A stretch of DNA of 64,000 nt from Kitasatospora xanthocidica (GCF_014656195.1 NZ_BNBY01000002.1:280351-344350), one strand, 5' to 3'; positions 24,506-34,112 are shown, counted from the first letter of the stretch. The notes: generated by a model not told the origin, from the sequence alone. Numbers and translations are program-made.

Positions 24506-25500
24506 TGTCGTCCGCCAAGACCTCCGCCCCGAGCGCCGCCCCGAGCGCCGCCGCGGGGCCCGACGCCCGCCCCGCCGACGGGTCCGCGGTGACCGCGGCC
24601 GAAACCGGGGGCGCGAACCGGCTCGCCACCCGGGGCCTCGGCCTGCGCTACGGCGACCGGACCATCGTCGACGGGCTCGACCTCGAACTGCCCGGCAACG
24701 CCGTCACCGCGATCGTCGGCCCCAACGCCTGCGGCAAGTCGACCCTGCTGCGCGGGCTCGTCCGGCTGCTCGACCCGGCCGCCGGCACCGTCACCCTGGA
24801 CGGCGCCGACATCCACCGGATGCCGGCCCGGACCCTCGCCAAGCGGATGGGCCTGCTGCCGCAGCAGCCGGTCACGCCGGAGGCGGTCACCGTCGAGGCC
24901 CTGGTCCGACTCGGCCGCTACCCGCACCAGCGGATGCTCAGCCCGTGGTCCAAGGCCGACCAGGCCGCCGTCGAGGAGGCGCTGGAGCGCACCGGCACCG
25001 CCGAACTGCGCGACCGGCAGGTCGACCGGCTCTCCGGAGGACAGCGCCAGCGCGTCTGGATCGCGCTCGCCCTCGCCCAGGAGACCGACCTGCTGCTCCT
25101 CGACGAGCCCACCACCTTCCTGGACCTGCGCCACCAGCTCGACGTGCTCGACCTGGTCGCCGACCTGCACACGGAGGCCGGGCGCACCGTCGTCATGGTG
25201 CTGCACGACCTCGGGCAGGCCGCCCGGTACGCCGACCACCTGGTGGTGCTCAAGGACGGCCGGCTCGCGGCCGCCGGGCCGCCGTCGGAGGTGCTGACGG
25301 CCGAGCTGGTGGAGACCGTCTTCCAGGTGCCGTGCCGGGTCGTGCCCGACCCGGAGACCGGGACGCCGCTGGTCGTGCCGCGGGCACGGGTGCGCGGCTC
25401 CCGCGGCGCCGCCGGCTCCGATGCCTCCACTGGCGCCGATGCCTCCGACGGCTCAGCCGGATCCGGTGCCACTGCCTCCGCCGCTCCCGCAGCCCTCTGA
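24505..25500 (+). CDS. Siderophore ABC transporter ATP-binding protein
   Basis: 331 residues. ATPase motifs: Walker A GPNACGKST (about residues 72-80), Q-loop LPQQPVT, signature LSGGQRQR, Walker B LLLLDEPTTFLD and the switch His (VLHDLGQA). Walker A has Ala-Cys in place of the usual Gly-Ala, seen in other siderophore ATPases. Extra low-complexity ends (Ala/Ser-rich first 35 and last 35 residues, with ASDGSAGSGAT-type repeats) flank the domain. GAGGAGC precedes the ATG. Confidence 0.93.
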   Translation: MSSAKTSAPSAAPSAAAGPDARPADGSAVTAAETGGANRLATRGLGLRYGDRTIVDGLDLELPGNAVTAIVGPNACGKSTLLRGLVRLLDPAAGTVTLDGADIHRMPARTLAKRMGLLPQQPVTPEAVTVEALVRLGRYPHQRMLSPWSKADQAAVEEALERTGTAELRDRQVDRLSGGQRQRVWIALALAQETDLLLLDEPTTFLDLRHQLDVLDLVADLHTEAGRTVVMVLHDLGQAARYADHLVVLKDGRLAAAGPPSEVLTAELVETVFQVPCRVVPDPETGTPLVVPRARVRGSRGAAGSDASTGADASDGSAGSGATASAAPAAL

Positions 25501-25546
25501 ACTCCTCTTTCCCGTACCCCCGTTCGACCCGATCCAAGGAATCCCG

Positions 25547-26542
25547 ATGAACCGCCGACTCCCCGTCGCCGTCCTGGCCGTCGCCCTCTCGACCACCCTG
25601 CTCGCCGCCTGCGGCAGCAACGGGGACGGTGCCAAGTCCGGCGGCGACTCCGCGTCCTCCGCCCCGGCCGGCGCCGCCGCCGGGTTCCCGCGCAGCGTCA
25701 AGCACGCCGCCGGCACCGCCGAGCTCAAGAGCCAGCCCAAGCGCGTCGTCGTCCTGGACAGCGGCGAGCTGGACGACGTCACCCTGCTCGGCATCACGCC
25801 GGTCGGCGCGGTGTCCCCGCACATGAAGACCGAGGGCGGGTTCCCGAACTACCTCAAGGACAAGATCAAGGACACCAAGGACGTCGGCCCGATGAACGAG
25901 CCGAACCTCGAGCTGATCGCCTCCCTCAAGCCCGACCTGATCCTGTCCTCCAAGGTCCGGCACGCCAAGGTGTACTCCCAGCTGAACGCGATCGCCCCGA
26001 CCGTGCTGGCCGAGACCACCGGGTTCCCCTGGAAGGACAACCTGGCGCTGTACGCCCAGGCGCTCGGCAAGGAGGACGAGGCGAAGAAGGCGCTCTCGGA
26101 CTACGAGGCGCGGGCGAAGAAGCTCGGCGAGGAGATCAAGGCCAAGTACAACGGCACCATGCCGACCGCCTCGGTGGTCCGCTTCGTGGCCGGCCCGACC
26201 CGCCTGTACGCCAAGTCCTCCTACAGCGGTGTGGTGCTCAAGGACGTCGGCCTGGCCCGCCCGGCCTCGCAGGACGTGGACCAGAACATCGTCGAGGTCA
26301 GCGCCGAGCAGATCACCCAGGCCGACGCCGACCTGGTGTTCGTCACCACCGCGGACGACCCGAGCAAGACCAAGGAGAACGAGGTCCAGCAGACCCCGGT
26401 CTGGCAGGGCCTGAACGCCGTCAAGAACGGCAAGGTGTTCAACGTCCCGGACGAGACCTGGATGTCCGGCATCGGCGTCCAGGCCGCCGACGCGATGCTC
26501 GTCGACATCGCCAAGGCCACCGGCGTGGACGCGCCCAAGTAG
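25547..26542 (+). CDS. Siderophore-binding lipoprotein of the FecCD system
   Basis: 331 residues. Signal peptide with lipobox LAACG (cleavage before Cys, about residue 22), then the FecB/BtuF-type binding fold: VVVLDSGELDDVTLLGI, LELIASLKPDLILSSKVRH, and late FNVPDETWMSGIG. It is the extracellular receptor delivering ferric siderophore to the two permeases just upstream. The orphan binding protein at 11.7 kb has matching blocks at the same places. It is followed by heptad array 3, then the biosynthesis genes. Confidence 0.94.
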   Translation: MNRRLPVAVLAVALSTTLLAACGSNGDGAKSGGDSASSAPAGAAAGFPRSVKHAAGTAELKSQPKRVVVLDSGELDDVTLLGITPVGAVSPHMKTEGGFPNYLKDKIKDTKDVGPMNEPNLELIASLKPDLILSSKVRHAKVYSQLNAIAPTVLAETTGFPWKDNLALYAQALGKEDEAKKALSDYEARAKKLGEEIKAKYNGTMPTASVVRFVAGPTRLYAKSSYSGVVLKDVGLARPASQDVDQNIVEVSAEQITQADADLVFVTTADDPSKTKENEVQQTPVWQGLNAVKNGKVFNVPDETWMSGIGVQAADAMLVDIAKATGVDAPK

Positions 26543-26560
26543 TCGTCCCGTGAACGCGGG

Positions 26561-26689
26561 CGAACGGATGACAGCTTTCAGATTTCAGATAACAGATTTC
26601 GAAAGTTGTCAGCTGTCATCTGTCGGCTGTCGGTTGTCACCTGTCACCTGTCACCTGTCACCTGTCACCTGCCGGCTGTCATCCGTTCG
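26561..26689. repeat. Heptad-repeat hairpin array, copy 3, inside the siderophore locus
   Basis: Left units CGAACGG, ATGACAG, CTTTCAG, ATTTCAG and ATAACAG (26561-26595), centre ATTTCGAAAG (26596-26605), right units TTGTCAG, CTGTCAT, two CTGTCGG, TTGTCAC, then four exact CTGTCAC in tandem (26641-26668), CTGCCGG, CTGTCAT and CCGTTCG. The right arm is longer than the left through this expansion. It separates uptake genes from biosynthesis genes on the same strand, where a hairpin could attenuate read-through. The upstream TAG stop is not in register. Confidence 0.88.
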
Positions 26690-26724
26690 CCCACCCTCCT
26701 CCGCCATCCCTCCGAGGACCTTCC

Positions 26725-27951
26725 ATGCGGCTCTACCTGCTCGCCCTGAACCCCACCGACTCGGTCACCGACGGCTTCCTGCCCGCGGCCGCCCGGCTCG
26801 GGCTCGACGTCACCGTGCTCACCGACCACGCCGAGCCCCACCGGCAGGCCTACGCCGCGCTCCCCTTCACCGCGCCCGAGGTCCTGGACTGCGACGTGCG
26901 CGACTTCCGCGCCGTCATCAGCCTGATATCCCGCCGCGGCCTGGACTCCGGCGACCACGCGCCCGTCGCGGTGTTCAGCAACAGCGACCACCTGCAGACC
27001 CAGACCGCCCTGGCCGCCGAGTACTTCGGCCTCCCGGCCAAGGACTGGAAGGCCGCACTGCGCGCCAAGGACAAGGGCCAGCTGCGCCGCCACCTCGCGC
27101 TGACCGGCCAGGACACCGTCTGGTCCGCCGAGTTGGCCCCCGGACAGGACCCGGCCGAGCTGGACCCGCCGTTCCCCTGCGTGGTCAAGCCGCGCGAGGG
27201 AGTGGCCAGCGAGGACGTCACCCTGGTCGCCGACGCCACCGAACTCGCCCAGCGCTGCAAGGAGATCCAGCACCGCAGGGCCGGCGCCACCCTGGTGGTG
27301 GAGGAGTTCCTGGACGGACAGCTGTACACCCTGGAGACGCTCGGCGACGGCCGCCGCCGGCACGTCCTCGGCGGCTTCCGCACCCGGCTCTCCCCGCCGC
27401 CGGACTTCATCGAGGAGGTGCTCACCTTCGTCCCGGCGCACCCGCAACCGGTGGTCGACCAGGTGCTCGCCCAACTCGACGCGCTCGGTGTCGGGTTCGG
27501 CGCCTGCCACACCGAGTTCGTCCTCCAGCCGGACGGCCGCGCCCGCATCATCGAGGTCAACTACCGCGCCATCGGCGACCAGTGCGACCTGATGCTCGCC
27601 GAGATCCTCGGCATACCCCTGTTCGAGCTCATCCTCGGCGTCCACCTGGGCCGCGAGCTTCCCGCCGACCTGGCCGAACGCTGCGCCGCCACCCCCCGCC
27701 GGGCCCGCAACGAGGTGGTCTGCGCCGACCGCGCCGGCGTCCTCACCGCCGCCCCCGGCCCGTACGACGAGGAGCGCGACGGCGTACGGCTCGCCTACCG
27801 CCCGCTGCGCCCGGTCGGCGAACGCCACGAGCACTACCGCACCAACCGCGACTACCTGGGCGTCATCTGGGCCGTCGGCACCGACCAGGACGCGGTGGAC
27901 GGCGCCGTCGCCCGCTTCCTCGCCGCCAACCGCTGGGAGATCACCCCGTGA
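26725..27951 (+). CDS. ATP-grasp ligase, first gene of NIS siderophore biosynthesis
   Basis: 408 residues. ATP-grasp elements: PCVVKPREGVASEDVTLV (about 152-169, ATP-binding Lys and Gly loop), VEEFLDGQLYTLE (about 192-204) and the metal/phosphate segment HTEFVLQPDGRARIIEVNYR (about 258-277). Such enzymes join a carboxylate, activated as acyl phosphate, to an amine. Its GTG-overlapped position before two NIS synthetases suggests it adds or prepares an amine or acid building block. No ATP-grasp enzyme is part of the classic staphyloferrin A pathway as I recall it. GAGGA precedes the ATG. Confidence 0.9.
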   Translation: MRLYLLALNPTDSVTDGFLPAAARLGLDVTVLTDHAEPHRQAYAALPFTAPEVLDCDVRDFRAVISLISRRGLDSGDHAPVAVFSNSDHLQTQTALAAEYFGLPAKDWKAALRAKDKGQLRRHLALTGQDTVWSAELAPGQDPAELDPPFPCVVKPREGVASEDVTLVADATELAQRCKEIQHRRAGATLVVEEFLDGQLYTLETLGDGRRRHVLGGFRTRLSPPPDFIEEVLTFVPAHPQPVVDQVLAQLDALGVGFGACHTEFVLQPDGRARIIEVNYRAIGDQCDLMLAEILGIPLFELILGVHLGRELPADLAERCAATPRRARNEVVCADRAGVLTAAPGPYDEERDGVRLAYRPLRPVGERHEHYRTNRDYLGVIWAVGTDQDAVDGAVARFLAANRWEITP

Positions 27952-29861
27952 CCGCCGGAGCCCTGCCCGCGAACACCGCGGCCCAGCCCGCCACCGCGGC
28001 CCCCGCCGAGGCCCGTACCGTGGCCCCCACCGAGACTCTTGCCGAGGCCCGCACCCCGAGCCCCGCGACCGCCGCCGACCAGCTCACCCTGCGGGTGCTC
28101 TCCGCCCTGCTGCGCGAGGACGTCCTCGGGCTGCGCACCCGCGGCGCCGTCGAGGACCGTCCGGACGGCCCCTGGCTGACCGTCGCCGAGCTGCGGCTCG
28201 CCCTTCCGGTGGCCCCCGAGGGCTTCCAGTGCGAGTACGCCGCCCGGCTGCCGCTGCTGGAGCTCGACGGGCGCCGCCTCACCGGCCCGGACACCGTCGT
28301 GGCGGCCCTGGCCGAGCTCGCCGAGGCCGAGGACCGGCCGGGCTGGTCGGCCTTCGCCGAGGAGTGCCGGCAGACCCTCGCCACCATGGAGCTGCACGAG
28401 CGCGCCCGCGCCGGGGTGCACGACCGGCTGACCGACCTCTACGGCGCCGACCCGTCCGACTGGACCGGCCTCGCCGCCGCCCTCGGCCACGACACCCTGG
28501 CCGCCTACCTCGACCACCCGGTCTACCCGACCGCGCGCGGCCGCTCCGGCCTCAGCGAGGCCCAACTTCGCTCCTACGCACCCGAGTTCCACCCGGCCTT
28601 CGAGCTGCGCTGGCTGGCCGTGCCGACCGGGTCGCTGACCGTCCACGGCGAGCAGCCGCTGCCCAGCTGGTGGCCCACCCCGGCCTGGCTCGGCCTCGGC
28701 GACCAGTGCCCGGGCGAGGACTGGGCCACCCTGCCGGTCCACCCGCTCACCGTCGGCGCACCGCTGGACGAGGCGCTGGCCGCGGCCGGCCTGACCGGTC
28801 GCGCGGTGCTCGCCGACCGGCCGTACCTGACCGTCGTCCCGACCCTGTCGATGCGCACCGTCGCCGTCGCCGACGACCCGGCCTGCCACCTCAAACTCCC
28901 GCTCGCCACCGCCACCCTGGGCCGGCTCAACCGCCGCACCATCAAGCCCGGCACGCTGCTCGACGGCGCGGCCGGCCAGCGGCTGATCGAGGCCGTGCTG
29001 GAGCGCGAGCCGCGGTTCGCCGGCCGGATCCTGCACGCCGACGAGCAGACCTGGGCGCACGCCGGACACGAGCTGCTGGCCGTCCTGCTGCGCCGCTACC
29101 CGGCCGGGCTGGAGCGGGCGACGACCGTCCCGCTGGCCGCCCTGCTGGCCCCCGCGCCCGACGGCCGCCTGGTCATCGACCACCTCGCCGACCGTCACCA
29201 CGGCGGTGACGTCCTGGCCTGCTACGACGCCCTGCTGGAACTGCTGCTGGACTGGCAGGCCACGCTGTTCGGCTACGGCATCGCCCTGGAGTCCCACCAG
29301 CAGAACACCTCGCTGGTGCTCGACCGGGACGGCCTGCGGCTGCTCTACAAGGACGACGACGGCCCGCGCGTGCACACCGCCCGGATGGCCTCGACGCTCG
29401 GCGAACTCGCCCCGGCCGTCGAGGACTTCGACGACGCCCGGATCTTCGGCGAGGACGACGGGGCGCTCGTCGACCTGTTCGCCACCATCACCGGCCACCT
29501 GTGCACCGGCGCGCTCGCCTTCGGCCTCGCCGACCACGGCCGCGCCGAACTCCCGGACACCCTCGCCCTGTTGCGCAAGCGGACGGCGGAGGCCGTGGAA
29601 CGGCTCGGCCCGGTCGGCGAGCCGCTGCGGGCGGCGCTGCTGGACGCCGAACGCCTGCCGGTCAAGGCCATGGTCACCGCGGGAACGCTGCTCAGCAAGC
29701 AGCGCTCGGGCGCCGCAGACATCAACAAGCACTACACCAGCGGCCCCAACTACCTGCGCGACTCCGTCCGGGACCCCGCACGAAGCGCCGACGGGACCGC
29801 CCAAGGCAGCACCGCCCGCGCCGAAGCCGGCACCGTCCGCACCGACGGGACCGCCCGATGA
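27948..29861 (+). CDS. IucA/IucC-family NIS siderophore synthetase 1
   Basis: 637 residues. NIS synthetases adenylate a citrate-type carboxylate and join it to an amine or alcohol. Family features: HPVYPTARGR (about 190-199), VHPLTVG (about 265), TLSMRTV (about 301), KLPLATATLGRL (about 312) and ESHQQNTSLVL (about 445), followed by the KDDDG metal loop. Diverged from synthetase 2: it lacks the classical HPxxKxR form in the first motif. The first 40 residues are Ala/Thr/Pro-rich and probably disordered. GTG start overlapping the ATP-grasp stop. Confidence 0.93.
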   Translation: MTAGALPANTAAQPATAAPAEARTVAPTETLAEARTPSPATAADQLTLRVLSALLREDVLGLRTRGAVEDRPDGPWLTVAELRLALPVAPEGFQCEYAARLPLLELDGRRLTGPDTVVAALAELAEAEDRPGWSAFAEECRQTLATMELHERARAGVHDRLTDLYGADPSDWTGLAAALGHDTLAAYLDHPVYPTARGRSGLSEAQLRSYAPEFHPAFELRWLAVPTGSLTVHGEQPLPSWWPTPAWLGLGDQCPGEDWATLPVHPLTVGAPLDEALAAAGLTGRAVLADRPYLTVVPTLSMRTVAVADDPACHLKLPLATATLGRLNRRTIKPGTLLDGAAGQRLIEAVLEREPRFAGRILHADEQTWAHAGHELLAVLLRRYPAGLERATTVPLAALLAPAPDGRLVIDHLADRHHGGDVLACYDALLELLLDWQATLFGYGIALESHQQNTSLVLDRDGLRLLYKDDDGPRVHTARMASTLGELAPAVEDFDDARIFGEDDGALVDLFATITGHLCTGALAFGLADHGRAELPDTLALLRKRTAEAVERLGPVGEPLRAALLDAERLPVKAMVTAGTLLSKQRSGAADINKHYTSGPNYLRDSVRDPARSADGTAQGSTARAEAGTVRTDGTAR

Positions 29862-31081
29862 GCGTGGAGACCCTGCCGCAGCAGTCGCCGCCCTCGGCCG
29901 CGCCCTCCGGTGGACTCGGCCGACGCCAGGTGCACGCCGTCGCGGCCTGCTACTTCGTCGCGTCCTTCGCCGCGCTCGGCCTGCCGCCGTACCTGACGGC
30001 GATCCTGCCCACGCTCGGCGACCCGCAGGCCCGGTGGGCCGGTGTGCTGTACATCGTCCCGACGGTGTTCAGCGCACTCGGCGCGCCGCTGTGGGGCCGG
30101 CTGGCCGACCGCTTCGGCCGCAAGCGGCTGCTGCTGCGCGCCCAACTCGGGCTCACCGTCTCCTTCCTGGTGGCCGGAGCGGCGAACAGCCTGCCCGCGT
30201 TCACCCTCGCGCTGGTCCTCCAGGGCTTCCTCGGCGGCACCTTCGCCGCCACCAACGGCTATCTGGCCGCCGCGCTCGACGGCTCCCGGCTCTCCCGCGC
30301 GCTCACCCTGATGCAGGGCAGCGCACGGGCGGCCCTGGTGGCCGCACCGATCCTGGTCGGGGCGCTCTCCCCGTGGATCGACCCGCACCGCCAGTACCTG
30401 GTGATGGCCGTACTCCCGCTCACGGCGGCGGTGTTCCTCTCGCTGCTGCCCGAGCCGCAGTGCCCGGAGGCCCCGGAGGCCGCCGCCGGACCGGCGCCCG
30501 CGCCGGCCGCGACGACGCCGCTCCTGACGCTCTACGTCTTCGAATTCGCCTTCGTCTTCGCGACGGTGATCTCCTTCCCGTACCTCATCGCCCTCGCCGA
30601 GCAGCGCCTGCCCGGCGTGGACGGCACCACCACCGGCGTGCTGTTCGCCCTGCCGCACCTGTGCTACCTGGTGTTCGCCGCCCGCACCCACACCGTCTTC
30701 GACTCCCGTCCGCACACCGGCCTAGCCCTCGGGTTCGGCTTCGTCGCGCTCGGCCTGGCCGGACACGCCGTGGCGTACTCGCTGCCCGTGTTCATCGCGG
30801 TACGGCTGCTGCTCGGGGCCGGGCTCACGCTGGGCCTCGTCTGCCTCGCCGTGCTCGCCGCCGGAGCCGCCAAGGGCCGCGCGCCGGGCCGGATGTTCGG
30901 CACCCTCGAACTCGTCTCCAAGGGTGGCGCCGTCGCCGCCGGCGCCGTCGCCGCGCTGGCCAACGGGCGATTCGGCGCCGCCGCTCCCGTGGTGGCCGGC
31001 ACCGCCGCCGCCCTGCTGGCCGCCGTCGCGGCCACCGCACTCAACCTCCCGTCCCTCCGCCAGCGCTGGAGTCGCCGATGA
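29858..31081 (+). CDS. MFS transporter, siderophore exporter candidate
   Basis: 407 residues, twelve predicted helices. The loop between helices 2 and 3 carries the MFS signature (WGRLADRFGRKRLLL, about 80-94). Located between two NIS synthetases with 4-base overlaps on both sides, as the SfaA-type exporter is in staphyloferrin A loci, so efflux of the finished siderophore is the best call. Long Ala/Pro linker (EAPEAAAGPAPAPAATT) joins the two six-helix halves. Confidence 0.92.
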   Translation: MSVETLPQQSPPSAAPSGGLGRRQVHAVAACYFVASFAALGLPPYLTAILPTLGDPQARWAGVLYIVPTVFSALGAPLWGRLADRFGRKRLLLRAQLGLTVSFLVAGAANSLPAFTLALVLQGFLGGTFAATNGYLAAALDGSRLSRALTLMQGSARAALVAAPILVGALSPWIDPHRQYLVMAVLPLTAAVFLSLLPEPQCPEAPEAAAGPAPAPAATTPLLTLYVFEFAFVFATVISFPYLIALAEQRLPGVDGTTTGVLFALPHLCYLVFAARTHTVFDSRPHTGLALGFGFVALGLAGHAVAYSLPVFIAVRLLLGAGLTLGLVCLAVLAAGAAKGRAPGRMFGTLELVSKGGAVAAGAVAALANGRFGAAAPVVAGTAAALLAAVAATALNLPSLRQRWSRR

Positions 31082-32877
31082 CCGCCGAGCAGATGACCGC
31101 CGAGCCGATGACCGCCGAGCAGACGGCCCGTACGACGGACACCCGTGAAGCCGTGGACCACGAACTCCCCACCGCCGACGACGCGGTGGCCCACACCCTG
31201 CTGAACTGCCTGCTGCGCGAGGTCTCCGCACCCGAGCACCAGACCGCCGCCGACGACGGCCGGCTGCTGCTGCGCCTGCCCCGCCGCGGCGCCCTGCTGC
31301 GGGTCGTCCTCCGCCGCACCTCACTGCTCGGGGCGCACCGCTTCAGCGGACCGGTGCAGGTCGAACGGGACGGCGGATGGGACGAGTTGGGCTGGCAGGA
31401 GCTGGCCGAGTACGTCCAGGACGAACTGGAGCTGCGGACCGGCACGGTCAACGAGGAGTTCCTCGACCAGGTGGCCTCCAGCCACGACGGCGTCCGCCAG
31501 GGCCTTGACCGGCGACCGTCCTCCGGTGCCGACCGCTACCTGGAGTCCGAGCAGGCCCTGCTGTTCGGCCACCGCTTCCACCCGGCCCCCAAGTCCCGCT
31601 CCGCCGCCCGGGGCGACTGGCGCCGGTACGCCCCGGAGTCCCGCGCCGCCTTCCCGCTGCGCCACTTCGCCGTCCGCGCCGAACTGCTCGCCGGGGAGTC
31701 TCTGGACGGGAGCATCAGCGCCCTGCTGGACGGTCTCGGCGAGGTGCCGGACGGCTACCGGCTGCTGCCCGTTCACCCCTGGCAGTACCAACTCATCGGC
31801 GACCACCCGCTGTTGCGCGAGGCCATGGCCCGGGGCGACGTCCTCGACCTCGGCCCGCGCGGCGAACCGTTCGCCGCCACCGCCTCGGTGCGCACCCTGT
31901 ACGGCGCCGACGCCTTCCTGAAGTTCAGCCTCAACGTCCGCATCACCAACTGCCTGCGCAAGAACGCCGCCTACGAGCTCACCGGCGCCGTCGCGCTCAC
32001 CCGGCTGCTCGCCCCGGCCTTCGCCGAGCTCGCCCGGCACTTCCCCGACGCGGCGATGCTGCGCGAACCGGCCTTCCGCACCCTGGCCCTGCCCGGCACC
32101 GACGGCCACCCCGACCGGGCGCTGTACGAGGGCTTCGGCCTGATCGTCCGCGAAGGCTTCGGCGGCGTGCTGCGCCCCGGCGTCACCCCGCTGCTCGCCG
32201 CCGCCGTCGCCGACGAGCACCCGACCAGCTCGGCGCACATCTCCCGGCTGCTGGACGGCGGTTCGGACGCGCGCGACTGGTGGCGCGCCTACCTGCGCCT
32301 GCTCCTCCCGCCGGTCCTGGCCGCCTACTTCGACCACGGCGTGGTGCTGGAGCCGCACCTGCAGAACGTCCTCATCGGCGTCGACGCCACCGGCCACCCC
32401 GTCCAGGTGCTCTTCCGCGACCTCGAGGGCACCAAGCTCGTCCCCGAGCACAACGCCGACATCCTCGACGCCCTCCCGCCCGAGGTGGCCGGCCCGATGA
32501 CGTACGACGCCGAGCGCGGCTGGGACCGGGTGGTCTACTGCCTGCTGGTCAACCACGTCTCCGAACTGCTCGCCGCGCTCGCCGACCGCCACCCCGGGCT
32601 GGAGTGCGCGCTCTGGCAGACCGTCCGGGACACCCTGGAGGAGTACGCCGCCGACCACGGCTGCCCGCCCCGGCTGCGCGCCCTGCTCGCCGGCGTCCCG
32701 CTGCCTGCCAAGGCCAACCTGCTGACCCGCTGGGAGCGCAAGGCCGACCGCGACGCCGGGTACGTCCGGCTGCCCTCCCCGCTGGCCGGCTCCGTCCTCG
32801 CCGAAGCCGCCCGCATGCCCGCCCGTACGCCCGCCCGTACGCCCGTACGCCTTCCCGCCGGGAGCACCGCCCGATGA
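31078..32877 (+). CDS. IucA/IucC-family NIS siderophore synthetase 2
   Basis: 599 residues with all classical NIS motifs: GHRFHPAPKSR (164-174, nucleotide and citrate contacts), LLPVHPWQYQ (229-238), ATASVRT, KFSLNVRITNCLRKN (about 282-296) and EPHLQNVLI (about 424). FRDLEG follows and holds the metal-binding acids. Condenses citrate or a citryl intermediate with an amine. The first 15 residues repeat MTAEQ three times (12- to 15-base tandem repeat), probably slippage. ATG overlaps the MFS stop. Confidence 0.94.
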   Translation: MTAEQMTAEPMTAEQTARTTDTREAVDHELPTADDAVAHTLLNCLLREVSAPEHQTAADDGRLLLRLPRRGALLRVVLRRTSLLGAHRFSGPVQVERDGGWDELGWQELAEYVQDELELRTGTVNEEFLDQVASSHDGVRQGLDRRPSSGADRYLESEQALLFGHRFHPAPKSRSAARGDWRRYAPESRAAFPLRHFAVRAELLAGESLDGSISALLDGLGEVPDGYRLLPVHPWQYQLIGDHPLLREAMARGDVLDLGPRGEPFAATASVRTLYGADAFLKFSLNVRITNCLRKNAAYELTGAVALTRLLAPAFAELARHFPDAAMLREPAFRTLALPGTDGHPDRALYEGFGLIVREGFGGVLRPGVTPLLAAAVADEHPTSSAHISRLLDGGSDARDWWRAYLRLLLPPVLAAYFDHGVVLEPHLQNVLIGVDATGHPVQVLFRDLEGTKLVPEHNADILDALPPEVAGPMTYDAERGWDRVVYCLLVNHVSELLAALADRHPGLECALWQTVRDTLEEYAADHGCPPRLRALLAGVPLPAKANLLTRWERKADRDAGYVRLPSPLAGSVLAEAARMPARTPARTPVRLPAGSTAR

Positions 32878-34112
32878 CCGAGACCCACCGCACCACCGGC
32901 CCCGCCCGGGCGGCCGCTTCCGTCCGCGACCACGTCGCCGCCCTCACGCCCGAGGAACTGCCCGCCTACGTCTACGACCTGGCCGCGCTGCGCGAGCACG
33001 CCGCCGCCGTCCGGGCCGCGCTGCCCGACCGGGTCGAGCTGTACTACGCCGCCAAGGCCAACCCGGAGGCCCCGCTGCTCGCCGCGCTGCGCGACGCGGT
33101 GGACGGCTACGAGGTCTCCAGCGGCGGCGAGTTGGCGCACGTACGGGCCGCCGTGCCGGACGCTCCGCTGGCCTTCGGCGGGCCGGGCAAGACCCCGGCC
33201 GAGATCGCCGCCGCGGTGGCGGCCGGGGTGCACCGCTGGCACGTCGAGAGCGAGCAGGAGCTGCACCGGCTCGCCGCCGCCCTCGAGGACCGGCCGGAGG
33301 CGGTCGTGGACGTCATGCTGCGGGTCAACCTGGCGGTCGGCACGGACGCCCTCGACGCGGTGCCGCTCGCCATGGGCGGACGGCCGACGCCGTTCGGCCT
33401 GGACCCCGAGCAAGCCGAGGAGTGCGTCCGGCTGCTCACCGACGGCGGCCCGCTCGCGCGGCGGCTGCGCCTGCGCGGCGTGCACGCCCACCTGGCCAGC
33501 GGGCTCGCGGCCGAGGAGCAGCTGTCGGTGGCGACCCAGATCGTCGCCTGGTCGGCGGCGCTCGCCGAGCGGCACGGCTTCCCGCTGACCGAGGTCAACA
33601 TCGGCGGCGGGATGGCCGTGGACTACGAGGACCCGGCGGCGCGCTTCGACTGGACGGCCTTCGGCGAGGGCCTGGCCAAGCTGCTCGACGCCCACCCCGG
33701 ACTCACGCTGCGGATCGAGCCGGGCCGGGCGCTGACCGCCTACTGCGGCTGGTACGCGACCGAGGTGCTGGACGTGAAGCAGAGCCACGGCGAGGACTTC
33801 GCGGTGGTCCGCGGGGGCACCCACCACCTGCGCACCCCGGCGACCCGGGGGCACTCCCAGCCCTTCGAGGTGCTCCCGGTGGACGCCTGGCCGCACCCGT
33901 GGCCGCGCCCCGCCGTCACCACCGGGCGCGCCACCCTGGCCGGGCAGCTCTGCACCCCGAAGGACGTCCTCGCCCGCGCGGCCGACGACGCGGCGGGCCT
34001 GCGCACGGCGGACCGCGTGCTGTTCGCCATGGCGGGCGCGTACGGGTGGAACATCTCGCACCACGAGTTCCTGATGCACCCGCGTCCGGGGTTCCACTAC
34101 CTGGGCCACTGA
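32874..34112 (+). CDS. PLP-dependent fold-III enzyme (SbnH/SfaC-like decarboxylase or racemase)
   Basis: 412 residues of the diaminopimelate/ornithine decarboxylase fold: LYYAAKANPEAPLL (PLP Lys, about residue 62), HAHLASGL, NIGGGMAVDY (phosphate loop), the IEPGRALTAYCGWY segment and the partner-site LCTPKDVLAR (catalytic Cys). C-terminal AGAYGWNISHHEFLMHP matches the substrate-side motif. In staphyloferrin B this family (SbnH) decarboxylates a citryl-diaminoacid, while in staphyloferrin A (SfaC) it is assigned as a racemase; sequence alone does not decide. Last gene of the biosynthetic run. Its TGA lies in the first unit of heptad array 4. Confidence 0.9.
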   Translation: MTETHRTTGPARAAASVRDHVAALTPEELPAYVYDLAALREHAAAVRAALPDRVELYYAAKANPEAPLLAALRDAVDGYEVSSGGELAHVRAAVPDAPLAFGGPGKTPAEIAAAVAAGVHRWHVESEQELHRLAAALEDRPEAVVDVMLRVNLAVGTDALDAVPLAMGGRPTPFGLDPEQAEECVRLLTDGGPLARRLRLRGVHAHLASGLAAEEQLSVATQIVAWSAALAERHGFPLTEVNIGGGMAVDYEDPAARFDWTAFGEGLAKLLDAHPGLTLRIEPGRALTAYCGWYATEVLDVKQSHGEDFAVVRGGTHHLRTPATRGHSQPFEVLPVDAWPHPWPRPAVTTGRATLAGQLCTPKDVLARAADDAAGLRTADRVLFAMAGAYGWNISHHEFLMHPRPGFHYLGH

